From the NCBI RefSeq assembly GCF_016650815.1, contig NZ_JAEKEZ010000013.1, forward strand, positions 118,976-182,975: a stretch of 64,000 nt of DNA, written 5' to 3'. Numbering within the stretch: position 1 is the stretch's first letter; the number at the start of each line of letters is the position of its first letter. The notes below the pieces were generated by a model, which saw only the letters and a list, made by a program, of their open reading frames with translations, was not told the origin of the DNA and did not search any database. The DNA is from Pseudomonas sp. TH31. Lineage in GTDB: Bacteria; Pseudomonadota; Gammaproteobacteria; Pseudomonadales; Pseudomonadaceae. The position numbers and the translations under genes were made by a program. Positions 9,951-20,213 of the stretch are shown one piece after another.

Positions 9951-12334
9951 ATGCGCTATTTGCTGATGTTGCTGTTGTGCTTGCCCCTCCTGGCGAGCGC
10001 TGTTGAATTTGACGAATTCACCCAGAGCCTTCCCCTGGGTCGAACCATGCAGGTGTACGAAGACGCGGGCGGTCAGGCGACCATTGCCGACGTCCGTGCA
10101 CAAGCCGCCGCCGGAAACTTCAAAACCCACGATAAGGCCACCCTCAACGCCGGGTACTCGCGCTCGGTGTTCTGGCTGAAAATCGACCTGCAGTACCGCC
10201 CGACCAACCGGGACGCGCAACGCACCTGGCTGCTGGAACTGGCTTATCCGCCCCTTGATCACCTTGATTTGTACCTGCCGGATGCCTCGGGCGTGTATCA
10301 GTTGATTCGACGCACCGGGGATCAACTTCCGTTCGACAGTCGCGAGATCCGTCAAAACAACTATCTGTTCAGTCTGGATTTCAAACCCGAGCAAGCGCAA
10401 ACGGCGTATCTGCGCCTGCAAAGCGAAGGCTCGATCCAGGCGCCCGTGACGTTGTGGTCGAGCACCGCGTACCTCGAAGAGCAGCCCTTGCGCCTGTATG
10501 TGTTGGGCCTGATCTACGGTGTGTTGCTGGGGATGGTGGTCTACAACCTGTTCATCTTTCTCAGCGTGCGCGACACCAGTTACCTCTATTACATCTTCTA
10601 TATAGCTTCGTTTGGTTTTTACCAGCTGTCAGTGAATGGCGCGGCGGTGGAATATTTCTGGCCGAACAATCCCTGGTGGGCCAACGCAGCGACGCCGTTT
10701 TTCATCGGTTGCGCGGGGCTGTTCGGCAGCCAGTTCGCCCGCAGCTTCCTGCAAACCGCCAAACACAGTCGCTGGCTGGACCGCCTGCTGTTGGGGTTGA
10801 TTGTGTTTGGGGCGGTGGTGGTCGGGTTGTCGCTGATGACCAGTTACGCCCTGGCCCTGCGCCTGGCGACGACCCTGGCGCTGCTGTTTACCGTGGTGAT
10901 TTTTGCCGCAGGGATCTTCGCTTGGGTGCGTGGCCTGCGTGTAGCGCGCTACTTCATCATTGCCTGGTCGGCGTTTTTGCTCGGCGGCGTCATCAATACG
11001 CTGATGGTGCTGGGTTACCTGCCAAATACATTCCTGACCATGTACGCCAGCCAGATCGGTTCGGCCATCGAAGTGGCGCTGCTGTCCCTGGCGCTGGCCG
11101 ATCGGATCAACGCCATGCGCGAACAGCAAGCGCAAACCCTGGTCGATGCCGGGCAGAAGCTTGAAGTGCTCAACCAGCAACTGGCCCGCAGTAACAAGCT
11201 CAAGGACGAGTTTCTCGCGACCCTGACCCACGAATTGCGCACGCCCATGAACGGGGTGATCGGTTCGCTGGAGTTGATGCAAACCGTCGAGATGGACCCG
11301 GAGCTGGAGCAATACCAGCAAACCGCCGCCGGTTCGGCGCGGGACATGATGCGCATGGTCAACGGCATCCTCACCCTGACCGAGTTGCAGGCCGGCAAAC
11401 TCAAGGTTTACCCGGATACCTTCAGCTTGCGCGGCGTGATCGAGACCTTGCGCACCCAGTTCGAGGGCAATGCGTCGAGCAAATCGCTGGACTTTAAAGT
11501 CGAGGTGACGCCGGGGCTGCCTGACCGCCTGCTCGGCGACAGTAGCAAACTGGCGCAATGCCTGGAGTGCCTGCTGGACAACGCGATCAAGTTCACTCGG
11601 GTCGGCGGGGTGGCGCTGCGGGTGACGGGCAAGACGACGGATCAGGGGCGGCTGGCCCTGTCCTTTGCGGTGATCGACACCGGGATTGGCTTTACCGATC
11701 TGGGGAGGCGACGCTGTATCAGCGTTTCTTCCAGCTCGACGGCTCCATGACCCGCGAATACGGTGGCCTGGGTGTTGGCCTGGCGATCTGTCGGCAACTG
11801 GTCGAATTGCTCGGTGGGCGCCTGACCCACCGTTCCGAGCCGAGGCGCGGCAGTCGCTTCCAGTTGGACGTCGAAGTCGAGTTGCCCGTGGTGGAACGCA
11901 CGCCTGTGCCTTTGATGCCGCGGGACTTCCCGCGTTTGCGCCTGCCTCAGGATTGCACGGTGCTGCTGGTCGATGACAACAGCATCAATCAATTGGTGAT
12001 GCGCGGCATGTTGCTCAAGCTTGGGTTCCGGGTGCGATCCGCCGACAGCAGCGTGGCTGCACTCGACCATTTGCAGCGTGAAACCTTTGATGCCGTGGTG
12101 CTCGATTGTCAGTTGCCGGCTCAGGACGGCGCATCGCTTTGCTGCCAGATCCGTGCCTTGCCGGGCTGCGACGAATTGCCGGTGTTCATGGTGGCCTTGA
12201 GCGTTGATCGGGAACGCTGCCCGAACGGCGCTGTGATTGATTACCTGAGCAAACCGGTGAAATTCGAGGACTTGCAGGCAGCGCTTTACCGTCGGGTGCT
12301 TTGTCCGAAACAAGGTGAAAGCGCCGACATTTAG
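9951..12334 (+). CDS. ladS: LadS-type hybrid sensor histidine kinase (apparent frameshift)
   Basis: In order: signal peptide; 7TMR-DISMED2 sensor domain (about residues 20-170); seven-helix 7TMR-DISM membrane block (about 180-385); HisKA with the phospho-histidine in LATLTHELRTPMNG; HATPase (NAIKFTRVGG, DTGIGF); C-terminal receiver with acidic pocket VLLVDDN and phospho-acceptor VVLDCQLP. Domain order and position next to thiD identify it as LadS (PA3974), which feeds the Gac/Rsm pathway in P. aeruginosa. The frame breaks at 11702-11705: one G appears lost from a G-run, separating DTGIGFTDLG from GEATLYQRFFQLDG. Adding one base restores a single protein of about 794 residues, so this is a real lesion or a sequence error. 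Confidence 0.9.
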
Positions 12335-12405
12335 GCGGGTATGACACTTTGTTCAGCCGGGGGCGGTGCTTAACTGAAATCCTGGCTGACCAAAGGAGCC
12401 CCGTC

Positions 12406-14054
12406 ATGAACCTGCATCAGTTCGCCGAAACCCACGAAGTCACCAACCAGCCGCCGTCGCTGGACGGCACCAACCTGTACCGCATCGACCTGCCGTTGCA
12501 GGAGTGGTCGCGGCGTTTTGGGGCCGGCTGGGCCGAGTCGCGGATCGACGCTTACGGCGCACTGGCCGGCGGGCCGCTGATGGAAGCGGGGTTCCTGGCC
12601 AATCAGAACAAACCGGTGTTTGTCAGCCATGACCGATATGGTCATCGCATTGACCTGGTGGAGTTTCACCCGGCCTATCACGAACTGATGCGCACGGCGG
12701 TCGAGCACGGTTTGACCTCGTCGCCCTGGACCGATCCGCAATCCGGTGCGCACGTTGCCCGCGCTGCCATGAGTTACCTGCACAGCCAGGCCGAGGCCGG
12801 CAGTGGTTGTCCGCTGACCATGACGTTCGCCAGTGTGCCGGCGATGCGCCTGCAACCAGATTTGGCCAGGCAGTGGCTGCCGAAAATCCTCGCCACCGAA
12901 TATGACCCGAGCAATGTTGGCGTGGCCCACAAGGCCGGCGTCACCATCGGCATGGCCATGACCGAGAAACAGGGCGGTACCGATGTGCGGGCCAACACCA
13001 CCAAGGCCTATCCGGTGGGTGCCAGCGGTCCGGGCCAGGCGTATGAGCTGGTGGGCCACAAGTGGTTCTGTTCGGCGCCGATGTGCGATGCGTTCCTGAC
13101 CCTGGCCCAGACCGACAAGGGCTTGACCTGTTTCCTGTTGCCACGCCATCGCCCGGACGACACACGCAATCAGTTCTACATCCAGCGCCTGAAAAACAAA
13201 CTCGGCAATTGCTCCAACGCCTCCAGCGAGGTGGAGTTTCGTGGCGCGCTGGCATGGATGGTCGGCGAAGAAGGCCGGGGGGTGCCGACCATCATCGAAA
13301 TGGTCGCCATGACCCGCTTCGATTGCATGGTCGGCTCCAGCGCGCTGATGCGCCAGGCGCTGACCCAGGCCAGCCATCACTGCGCCCACCGTACGGTCGG
13401 CGGCAAGCTGCTCAGCGAACAACCGTTGATGCAAAATGTCCTGGCCGACCTGGCGCTGGAAAGCGAAGCCGCCCTCGCGCTCAGCCTGCGCATGGGCAAG
13501 GCGCTGGATCATCTGGATGACAGCCATGAAGCAAAATTTGCCCGGCTGGTGACAGCGGTGGGCAAGTACTGGATCTGCAAGCGTGCGCCGGGATGATCAA
13601 CGAAGCCGCCGAATGCATGGGCGGCGCCGGTTATGTCGAGGAAAGCATCCTGCCGCGCCTGTACCGTGAGGCGCCGGTCAACTCGACATGGGAAGGCTCC
13701 GGCAACGTGCAGTGCCTCGATGTGCTGCGGGCCTTGTCGAAAGAGCCGGGGGTGCTGGACGTGCTGTTCAGCGAATTGGGCGATGGTCACGGCGACAAAC
13801 GTCTGGCTGCGCACATAAGCCAGTTGCAGGCGGCGTTCAAGGACGCCAGCGACATCCAATACCGGGCCCGGCAGTTGACCGAGGATATCGCGCTGGGGCT
13901 TCAGGCCAAGTTGTTGCTGGAGGCGGGGAATGCGGCGGTCAGCGATGGGTTTATTGCCAGCCGGCTGGGTTCGGCCGGGCGGGTATATGGCGCGTTGCCG
14001 CGGGGGCTGGATGTTGAAGCAATAGTCGCCCGGTCGACCCCTCAAGGTTTTTGA
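12406..14054 (+). CDS. AidB-like acyl-CoA dehydrogenase (apparent frameshift)
   Basis: Flavoprotein of the acyl-CoA dehydrogenase superfamily, AidB-like subgroup: N-terminal VTNQPPSLDGTNLY, FAD-binding MTEKQGGTDVR, and C-terminal NEAAECMGGAGYVEES and STWEGSGNVQCLDVLR. About 549 residues if intact. The frame breaks at about 13590-13592, where CCGGGATG gives a premature TGA; one extra base rejoins CKRAPG to MINEAAEC. The substrate is not predictable. Its position after ladS matches PA3972. The start ATG is preceded by AAAGGAG. Confidence 0.87.
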
Positions 14055-14059
14055 GGGGC

Positions 14060-14140
14060 GAAAAGATCGCAGCCTTCGGCAGCTCCTACATGGGTTCGCC
14101 GTTCTCCTGTAGGAGCTGGCGAAGGCTGCGATCTTTTTTT
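14060..14140. repeat. REP pair
   Basis: Inverted REP hairpin (AAAAGATCGCAGCCTTCGGC ... GAAGGCTGCGATCTTTTTTT) between the acyl-CoA dehydrogenase and amn. The T-run makes it a plausible terminator. Confidence 0.75.
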
Positions 14141-14207
14141 GCGGTTCCCGTCAGACGACGATGCAGGCAAGATGAAGGTCTGCAAGTCAGAACACAGGAA
14201 GCTGATC

Positions 14208-15671
14208 GTGACCGAAGCGTTTATTGTTGTTCAAACCGCCGAACAAGCCGTTGACCGGCTCGCCGCCCTGCATGAGCAGGCGACTTCTGCGCTGAGCCAG
14301 GCACTCAAGCGTTACCTCAAGGATCGTGTCGAACCGGACGCCGAACAGCGTGCGATGTTTCGTTATCCCGAACTGCGCCTGACCTACCTCTGCCAGGGCG
14401 AAGTCCCACAGACCACTCGCGCCTATGCCAAGGTTCAGTTGCCGGGGACCTACAGCGTCACCGTCACCCATCCGGCGGCGTTCCGTAAATACCTGCTGGA
14501 ACAGCTGGTGCCGTTGATGCACGACTTCACCGTCACGGTAGAAGTCGGCGTCAGCCAGCAGAACATTCCATATCCGTACGTGGTCGAGCAGGGCGACGAG
14601 CTGGCCGGCTCCGGCGTTACCGCCGCCACGCTGGCTCGGGTGTTCCCGAGTACTGACCTGTCTGCCGCCACCGATGGCATCGCCGATGGCTTGTACGACT
14701 GGGAAAACACCGATCCGCTACCGCTGGCGCTGTTCGATGCGGCGCGGGTGGACTTCTCCCTGCGCCGACTGGTGCATTACACCGGCAGCGACTGGCGGCA
14801 TGTGCAGCCGTGGATCCTGCTGACCAACTACCACCGTTACGTCGACCAGTTCATCGTCCATGGTCTGGAACAGTTGCGCAGCGACCCGCGTTTTGTGCGC
14901 ATGGTCTTGCCGGGCAACGTGATCATTGAAAAGAGCATGGACCACGGCGAAGCGTCCGCGATTGCGGCGGGCGTGGTCTGGCATCGTTATCAGATGCCGG
15001 CTTATCACCTGATCGCCAGCGATGGCCACGGCGTGACCCTGGTGAACATTGGCGTCGGCCCGTCCAACGCCAAGAACATAACCGACCACCTGGCGGTGCT
15101 GCGTCCACATTGCTGGCTGATGATCGGCCACTGCGGCGGTCTGCGTCAGTCGCAGACCATTGGCGACTATGTGCTGGCCCACGCCTACATGCGCCGTGAC
15201 GGGATTCTCGACCGGGTTGTGCCGCCGAACATCCCGATCCCGGCCCTGGCTGAAGTGCAGATGGCGTTGCAGCAAGCAGCGGCCAACATCACTGGCGAGA
15301 AGGGCGACGAGCTGAAAAAACGCCTGCGCACCGGCACGGTGCTGACCTACGACGACCGAAACTGGGAGCTGCGCTGGGCTCAGGAACGTCCGTTGATCAA
15401 TCTGTCCCGTGCCGTGGCGGTGGACATGGAAAGCGGCACCATCGCCGCGCAAGGTTATCGTTTGCGGGTGCCGTATGGCACGTTGCTCTGTGTCTCGGAC
15501 AAACCTTTGCACAGCGAAATCAAGCTGCCGGGTTCGGCGAACGCCTTCTATGAGCGCGCGGTCAGCCAGCACCTGAAAATCGGCATCGAGGCGGTAGACC
15601 TGTTGCGCACCGAACTCAACTCGTTGCACTCGCGCAAACTGCGCAGCTTCGACGAGCCACCGTTCCGCTAA
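14208..15671 (+). CDS. amn: AMP nucleosidase
   Basis: Hydrolyses AMP to adenine and ribose 5-phosphate. It has an N-terminal AMP-nucleosidase domain (about residues 10-170) and a C-terminal phosphorylase-type domain containing VNIGVGPSNAKNITDHLAVLRP and VAVDMESGTIAAQGYR. The GTG at 14208 is chosen as start because an AGGAAG ribosome-binding site lies about 7 nt upstream; an in-frame ATG at 14172 is also possible. Length is 487 residues, normal for the family. PA3970 position. Confidence 0.93.
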   Translation: MTEAFIVVQTAEQAVDRLAALHEQATSALSQALKRYLKDRVEPDAEQRAMFRYPELRLTYLCQGEVPQTTRAYAKVQLPGTYSVTVTHPAAFRKYLLEQLVPLMHDFTVTVEVGVSQQNIPYPYVVEQGDELAGSGVTAATLARVFPSTDLSAATDGIADGLYDWENTDPLPLALFDAARVDFSLRRLVHYTGSDWRHVQPWILLTNYHRYVDQFIVHGLEQLRSDPRFVRMVLPGNVIIEKSMDHGEASAIAAGVVWHRYQMPAYHLIASDGHGVTLVNIGVGPSNAKNITDHLAVLRPHCWLMIGHCGGLRQSQTIGDYVLAHAYMRRDGILDRVVPPNIPIPALAEVQMALQQAAANITGEKGDELKKRLRTGTVLTYDDRNWELRWAQERPLINLSRAVAVDMESGTIAAQGYRLRVPYGTLLCVSDKPLHSEIKLPGSANAFYERAVSQHLKIGIEAVDLLRTELNSLHSRKLRSFDEPPFR

Positions 15672-15739
15672 CAGTCATGGTCATTTAGCGGTCAGGCCAC
15701 TAGCATAGTGAGCCCTGACCGTTAGATGCTCCTTTCCCC

Positions 15740-16381
15740 ATGTCCCGTCCTCAACGTCCCGTTTCCCGCCGTCCTGGTGCGAAGCCTGCGCCAACCCCTT
15801 CAGCCCCGCGCCGAGTCGCCAAAGCGCCACCGGCCGAGCCGAAACTGATTCTGTTCAATAAACCGTTCGATGTGCTGACGCAATTCAGCGACGGCGAAGG
15901 TCGGGCAACGCTCAAGGATTTCATCGAGATTCCCGGGATCTACCCGGCCGGACGGCTGGACCGCGACAGCGAAGGTTTGCTGCTGCTGACCAACGACGGC
16001 CAGCTTCAGGCGCGGATCGCCGACCCGAAACATAAACTGGCCAAGACCTATTGGGTACAAGTGGAGGGCGAGCCGAGCGACGAGCAATTGCAGCGTCTGC
16101 GCGATGGCGTCGAACTGAACGACGGCATGACCTTGCCGGCTGAGGCGCGGCAGCTTGAAGAGCCGCAACTGTGGCCGCGCAATCCGCCAGTGCGTTTTCG
16201 CAAAAGCGTGCCGACCCGTTGGCTCGAATTGGTGATTCGTGAAGGACGCAACCGTCAGGTGCGGCGCATGACCGCGGCGGTCGGCTTGCCGACATTGCGT
16301 CTGGTGCGAGTCAAAATTGGCGACTGGACGATCGAAGGGCTCGATCAAGGCCAGTGGAAGGAAGTGCCGGCGCGTTTATGA
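15740..16381 (+). CDS. rluE: 23S rRNA pseudouridine synthase, RluE/RsuA family
   Basis: A 213-residue stand-alone catalytic protein without an S4 domain, as in RluE. It begins with a basic, proline-rich leader. The catalytic aspartate is in the [17 protein letters not shown] motif, and the late RsuA-family motif [10 protein letters not shown] is present. RluE modifies U2457 of 23S rRNA in E. coli; assignment to that site is by similarity. It is convergent with, and overlaps by a few bases, the DUF2788 gene. Confidence 0.87.
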   Translation: MSRPQRPVSRRPGAKPAPTPSAPRRVAKAPPAEPKLILFNKPFDVLTQFSDGEGRATLKDFIEIPGIYPAGRLDRDSEGLLLLTNDGQLQARIADPKHKLAKTYWVQVEGEPSDEQLQRLRDGVELNDGMTLPAEARQLEEPQLWPRNPPVRFRKSVPTRWLELVIREGRNRQVRRMTAAVGLPTLRLVRVKIGDWTIEGLDQGQWKEVPARL

Positions 16382-16582
16382 CGAGCTTTCGATGTAGGCG
16401 ATGACCACGCTTTTGATGATGAACGCGAGAATCCCCAGACCCAGCACGAAAAACAGAATGAAGGTGCCGAACTTGCCGGCCTTGGATTTTTTCGCCAGAT
16501 CCCAGACGATGAAACCCATGAAAATGATCAGGATGGTGACCAGTCCGGTCATCATCCACTCTTCGAATACTGCAGGATCCAT
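16376..16582 (-). CDS. DUF2788 family small membrane protein
   Basis: A 68-residue protein with two hydrophobic helices (about 12-30 and 40-62) separated by the basic loop [15 protein letters not shown]2788 is common in pseudomonads and has no known function. The start is the ATG giving [11 protein letters not shown] rather than one 27 nt upstream. Confidence 0.75.
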   Translation of the reverse strand: MDPAVFEEWMMTGLVTILIIFMGFIVWDLAKKSKAGKFGTFILFFVLGLGILAFIIKSVVIAYIESSS

Positions 16583-16689
16583 CGAACATCTCCAGCGCGG
16601 GCGGGCCAAAAAGGGCCGGGCAAGTATACGCCCATGAGGAATGGCTGGGCATTGACCTGCGTCGGTGTGCCACAGTCATTTGTCTGTCG

Positions 16690-16798
16690 GCTCACTCCTG
16701 TGGAGCTGTCGAGTAAAACGAGGCTGCGATCTTTTGATTTTGCTTCTAAAGAGCCAGATCAAAAGATCGCAGCCTCGTTTCACTCGACAGCTCCTACA
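16690..16798. repeat. Long inverted repeat, copy 1 of the 'GCTGTCGAGTAAAACGAGGCTGCG' hairpin family
   Basis: About 45-bp arms (TGTGGAGCTGTCGAGTAAAA ... TTTCACTCGACAGCTCCTAC) around a short loop. Close relatives lie at 43604-43704 and 44476-44577. It separates the convergent ends near DUF2788 and the Lrp gene. Confidence 0.75.
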
Positions 16799-16808
16799 AA
16801 TGCGGTCC

Positions 16809-17288
16809 TCAGCTACGCAAATGAGTCAACGGCAACTCGGTACTGTTCAACACCTGGTTCAACACAAAACTCGACCGCACACTGGTCACGCCTTCAATCC
16901 GGGTCAAATGCCCCAGCAACAGTTTCTGATAGTGGTCCATGTCCGGCACCACCACCTTGAGCTGATAGTCGGCATCCATCCCCGTCACCAGGCTGCATTC
17001 CAGCACCTGCGGCAGTGTCCGAATCGCCGCTTCGAAATTTTCAAAACGCTCTGGCGTGTGCCGGTCCATACCAATCAACACATAGGCCGTGAGGCTCAGG
17101 CCGAGCATCTTGCGGTCCAACAGGGCGACCTGGCGGGAGATATAGCCGTCGTCTTCCAGCTGTTTGACCCGGCGCGAGCACGGTGAAGGCGACAGGCCGA
17201 TGCGTTCGGCCAGTTCCTGGTTGGAGATGCGCGCGTCACGCTGCAATTCCGCCAAAATGCTCAGGTCGTATCGGTCGAGTTTGCTCAT
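16809..17288 (-). CDS. Lrp/AsnC family transcriptional regulator
   Basis: A 159-residue regulator with an N-terminal winged helix-turn-helix (LDRYDLSILAELQRDARISNQELAERIGLS) and a C-terminal RAM ligand-binding domain (about 70-150). The second of two adjacent methionines is taken as start. Ligand and targets cannot be read from the sequence. The long region upstream contains no divergent gene. Confidence 0.9.
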   Translation of the reverse strand: MSKLDRYDLSILAELQRDARISNQELAERIGLSPSPCSRRVKQLEDDGYISRQVALLDRKMLGLSLTAYVLIGMDRHTPERFENFEAAIRTLPQVLECSLVTGMDADYQLKVVVPDMDHYQKLLLGHLTRIEGVTSVRSSFVLNQVLNSTELPLTHLRS

Positions 17289-17403
17289 CAATCAGGCCTT
17301 TGTCATAACTATTGCGGAAGATTATCTATCCAGGGTTAAAAATTGCGCAAGTAATGTTTATTTGAGCAATATTCGCAATCCTCTGCCGGCGGCCCAAGCC
17401 TAT

Positions 17404-17604
17404 TCTTATTAACAGAATCACTGCTCGGACAAACAGTCCACAGCGGCTCGCCCAATCAGGCCAGCCGCGGCCGCCACCCCCACCGGGGATGTGCCGGCCC
17501 CCGAGCTACACACTGTCCAGAAGACGGCGTGAGGTGAGCCAACGTCATAAGCGTTGAGCACGGACGAAGTTCTCAAAGGGAGGCCGACGGGTCTCCCTTT
17601 TTTA
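17404..17604 (+). ncRNA. Candidate small RNA with intrinsic terminator
   Basis: The 415-bp gap between the Lrp gene and the DUF6515-like gene holds no credible ORF. It contains GC-rich self-complementary stretches (GCGGCTCGCC ... CCAGCCGCGGCC). It ends in a strong terminator at 17575-17604: stem AAAGGGAG/CTCCCTTT followed by T's. A transcript starting near the TATTCTTATT box at about 17399 would be about 200 nt. No known RNA family was recognised; it could instead be a long leader of the next gene. Confidence 0.35.
17575..17604 (+). terminator. Intrinsic terminator
   Basis: Eight-base stem AAAGGGAG/CTCCCTTT with a 12-nt loop and a run of six T's. It lies 100 bp upstream of the secreted-protein gene, so it ends something transcribed from the intergenic region. 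Confidence 0.7.
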
Positions 17605-17703
17605 TTGCCTGCGAAATAAGTTGCGCGACTGATAACCTGTCGCAGAACCGGCTTGTGGTTTTTCAGTCTTACGTACAGGCCCTAACCCGCAGTGAGGAAA
17701 AGC

Positions 17704-18777
17704 ATGAAGTCGCACATCTGGCGTTTGGCCGGTGTTGGTTTGCTGTGTGTCAGTGTCACTGCGCAATCGCTCGCCGATGAGCCGCAAAATCATGGTTCCG
17801 ATAACGTACCGCACGGGCGGGACCATGAGCGAAATGACCAGGGCCATGGCGGCAACAATCCGCCACGCCCGCAGAACACCCCGCAACAGAATAATCAGCC
17901 GCATCCGCAAAACGTTCCGCAGCAGAATCAGCCGCGGCCGCAGAACAACGAAGTCATTCGGGGCGAGAACAACCGACAGTTCGAACACAACGGGCAGAAC
18001 CAGAACGGCGGCCAATGGCAAAACCGCCAGCCTCAAAACGTGCAGGGCCGACCACCGCAAGCACCGGCCAATAATCTGCCGATCCAGGGCCGGCCCGACA
18101 CCGTGCGCCAGACCCAGGAACCCCAGCGTGGTTACCATCAGGACATCCCGCGGCGCAACGATAACAACCAGCACTGGCAGGCCGGCAATCAGGGCTCGCA
18201 TCCCAATGATCATCGTTGGGAAGGTCGCCCGGATGGGCATGGTAATGGCTGGGGCCCGGGACCGCAGTATCGTCCCGGTCATATGATCGATCGCTTCCCT
18301 GATCGCAATTTCCGCGTGCCTTACCGCGGCCAGGATTACTTCTTCTCCGGCGGCTACTGGTATCGCCCGCAAGGTCCGCGTTATGTGGTGGTGCAGCCTC
18401 CTCGCGGGATTCGTGTGCACTACATGCCGGATTACGCCCGTGAAGTCTGGATCGGTGGGGCGCTGCTGTTCCTCGCGGCGGGTTCTTACTACGCCTACGA
18501 AGAAAGCACCCAGGATTATGTCGTGGTCGAACCGCCCGTTGGCGCGCCGCAACCGCAACCGGCCAGCAATGGCATCGACGTGACGGCTTATCCTGCCAAC
18601 GGCCAGTCGCCGCAGCAGGTCGCTCAGGACGGTTACGAGTGCGCTCAATACGCCGTGCAGCAGAGTCGTTTCAACCCTCAGACCGCGACCTACCAACCCG
18701 ACCCGGCGGTGGTGCAAGCCTACCGCCAGGCTGAGGGTAACTGTCTGAGCAGTCGCGGCTATCAGGTGTCCTTCTAA
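17704..18777 (+). CDS. Secreted Asn/Gln/Pro-rich protein, DUF6515-like
   Basis: A 357-residue protein with signal peptide (MKSHIWRLAGVGLLCVSVTAQSLA). A long low-complexity region rich in Asn, Gln, Pro and His follows (about 25-190). A folded C-terminal half begins near PYRGQDYFFSGGYWYRPQGPRY, includes a hydrophobic segment (IGGALLFLAAGSYYAY, about 255-270), and ends in a cysteine-containing domain (GYECAQYAVQQSRF ... GNCLSSRGY). The hydrophobic stretch and C-terminal domain match DUF6515-type envelope proteins; function unknown. The stop overlaps the convergent CDF gene by 4 nt. Confidence 0.75.
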   Translation: MKSHIWRLAGVGLLCVSVTAQSLADEPQNHGSDNVPHGRDHERNDQGHGGNNPPRPQNTPQQNNQPHPQNVPQQNQPRPQNNEVIRGENNRQFEHNGQNQNGGQWQNRQPQNVQGRPPQAPANNLPIQGRPDTVRQTQEPQRGYHQDIPRRNDNNQHWQAGNQGSHPNDHRWEGRPDGHGNGWGPGPQYRPGHMIDRFPDRNFRVPYRGQDYFFSGGYWYRPQGPRYVVVQPPRGIRVHYMPDYAREVWIGGALLFLAAGSYYAYEESTQDYVVVEPPVGAPQPQPASNGIDVTAYPANGQSPQQVAQDGYECAQYAVQQSRFNPQTATYQPDPAVVQAYRQAEGNCLSSRGYQVSF

Positions 18778-19667
18778 GCCTTGGCAGCCATGACCACTTC
18801 CTGCGGGTCGGCGTGCACCAGCACTTCGGCTCGCGGGTAAGCGGCGTGAATCGCATCGGCGGCTTGATCGCTGATGCCGTGGGCGACTGACAGGGTCAGC
18901 TCTCCCGGCAGTTCCAGGTGCAGTTGCACAAACCAGTGATTGCCGGAAATCCGCGTGCGCAAGTCGTGCGCCCCCAGAACGCCCGGTACCCCGCAAGCCA
19001 GTTCAAGCATGTGCTGGCTGACATCCGTCGGCAGCTCTTCATCCATCAGCACCGCAAAACTTTCCCGGGCGATCTGCACCGCACTCCAGAGGATGTACGC
19101 GGCAATCCCCAGGCCAAACCAGGCATCGAGCTGATTCCAGCCGAACCCGGCCAGCACCAGCGCCACCAGAATGCTGCCGTTGAGCATCATGTCCGAACGG
19201 TAATGCAGGGAATCAGCGCGCACCGCGTTGGAGCCGGTTTCCTTGATCACCCGATGTTGCAGCATCAGCAACGCCAGGGTCAGCGCGAGGGAAAAGACGA
19301 TCACCCCGATACTGAGCCACGGTGCGCCGACCGGTTCCGGATGTTTGAGCCGATCAATCGCCTGCAACGCAATCAACACTGCACTGCCACCAATAAACAG
19401 CGCCTGGGCCATGCCCGAGAGTGATTCGGCCTTGCCGTGGCCGTAACGATGGTCGTCATCGGCCGGGCGCAGGGCGTAATGCACCGCCAGCAAGTTGAGC
19501 AGCGAGGTGATGCCGTCGAGTGCCGAGTCGGTCAGCCCGGCGAGCATGCTCACCGAACCGCTCAGCCACCAGGCAATGCCTTTGGCAACAATCAGCGTAC
19601 AGGCGACAGCCACGGAGGCGCGGGTCGCCAACCGCAGCAGGCGAGCGTGTTCAAGGCTGGTGGTCAT
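18774..19667 (-). CDS. Cation diffusion facilitator family transporter (FieF-like)
   Basis: A 297-residue inner-membrane divalent-metal/proton antiporter. The metal-site motif of helix II is present (LAGLTDSALDGITSLLNLLAVHYALRPADDDHRYGHGKAE, with the family's HRYGHGK loop), as is a C-terminal cytoplasmic ferredoxin-like domain (about 205-290). FieF relatives export Fe2+/Zn2+; the metal here is not certain. Confidence 0.9.
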   Translation of the reverse strand: MTTSLEHARLLRLATRASVAVACTLIVAKGIAWWLSGSVSMLAGLTDSALDGITSLLNLLAVHYALRPADDDHRYGHGKAESLSGMAQALFIGGSAVLIALQAIDRLKHPEPVGAPWLSIGVIVFSLALTLALLMLQHRVIKETGSNAVRADSLHYRSDMMLNGSILVALVLAGFGWNQLDAWFGLGIAAYILWSAVQIARESFAVLMDEELPTDVSQHMLELACGVPGVLGAHDLRTRISGNHWFVQLHLELPGELTLSVAHGISDQAADAIHAAYPRAEVLVHADPQEVVMAAKA

Positions 19668-19696
19668 GGGAACGGCTTTTCCTTTAGGTACACGAA

Positions 19697-20116
19697 TTAC
19701 GCGGCGGGTTGCAGGCCGAACATGGCCAGTTGCTGGGTGCTGCCCTTGTGCTGGATCAGGCGCGGATCGTCCAGCGGGAAGCTGCGGCCCAGTTCAGTTT
19801 CGAGAATGGTCTGCAGCTTGTGGTTATCGACCTTGCCGTCAGCACCAATCGCTTCCTTGAGTTTTTCCGGCGCCACTTGAGCAGTCTTGCCCGGCTCGAA
19901 GTAAATCGCGCCAGTGGCGAAGTCCACGGCAAATGCGACCAGGCCGGGGATGATGTAGAACAGCAAACCTACGGCATCGAGGACGGCGATGGCCGGGTCG
20001 ACCTTGCCGTCGATCTGCCCACGACGGTCCGGGTAGAAAATCGAACCGCAGGCGGTCAACTGGGTCAGCAGGGTGGCGACCAATACACCGCCAATCAGGC
20101 GAAAGGGAACACGCAT
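19697..20116 (-). CDS. Small outer-membrane-type lipoprotein
   Basis: A 139-residue protein with a lipoprotein signal peptide and lipobox LTAC at residues 20-23. It has one hydrophobic segment (about 45-70). It is often labelled polyribonucleotide nucleotidyltransferase in pseudomonads without good reason; no such domain is visible. The function is unknown. Confidence 0.7.
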   Translation of the reverse strand: MRVPFRLIGGVLVATLLTQLTACGSIFYPDRRGQIDGKVDPAIAVLDAVGLLFYIIPGLVAFAVDFATGAIYFEPGKTAQVAPEKLKEAIGADGKVDNHKLQTILETELGRSFPLDDPRLIQHKGSTQQLAMFGLQPAA

Positions 20117-20213
20117 GGGAAATCTCCTGAGTCATCATTTAACGAAGCGTAGCCGGTATGAATTAAGACCCTGACAAACGCCTGGCAGTTCGCCGTTATA
20201 CTCGCGCCGGCAG

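Noticed and set aside
17602..18996. 464-codon minus-strand ORF over the secreted DUF6515-like gene
   Set aside because: The plus-strand product has a signal peptide, ribosome-binding site and conserved C-terminal domain; the antisense frame has none.
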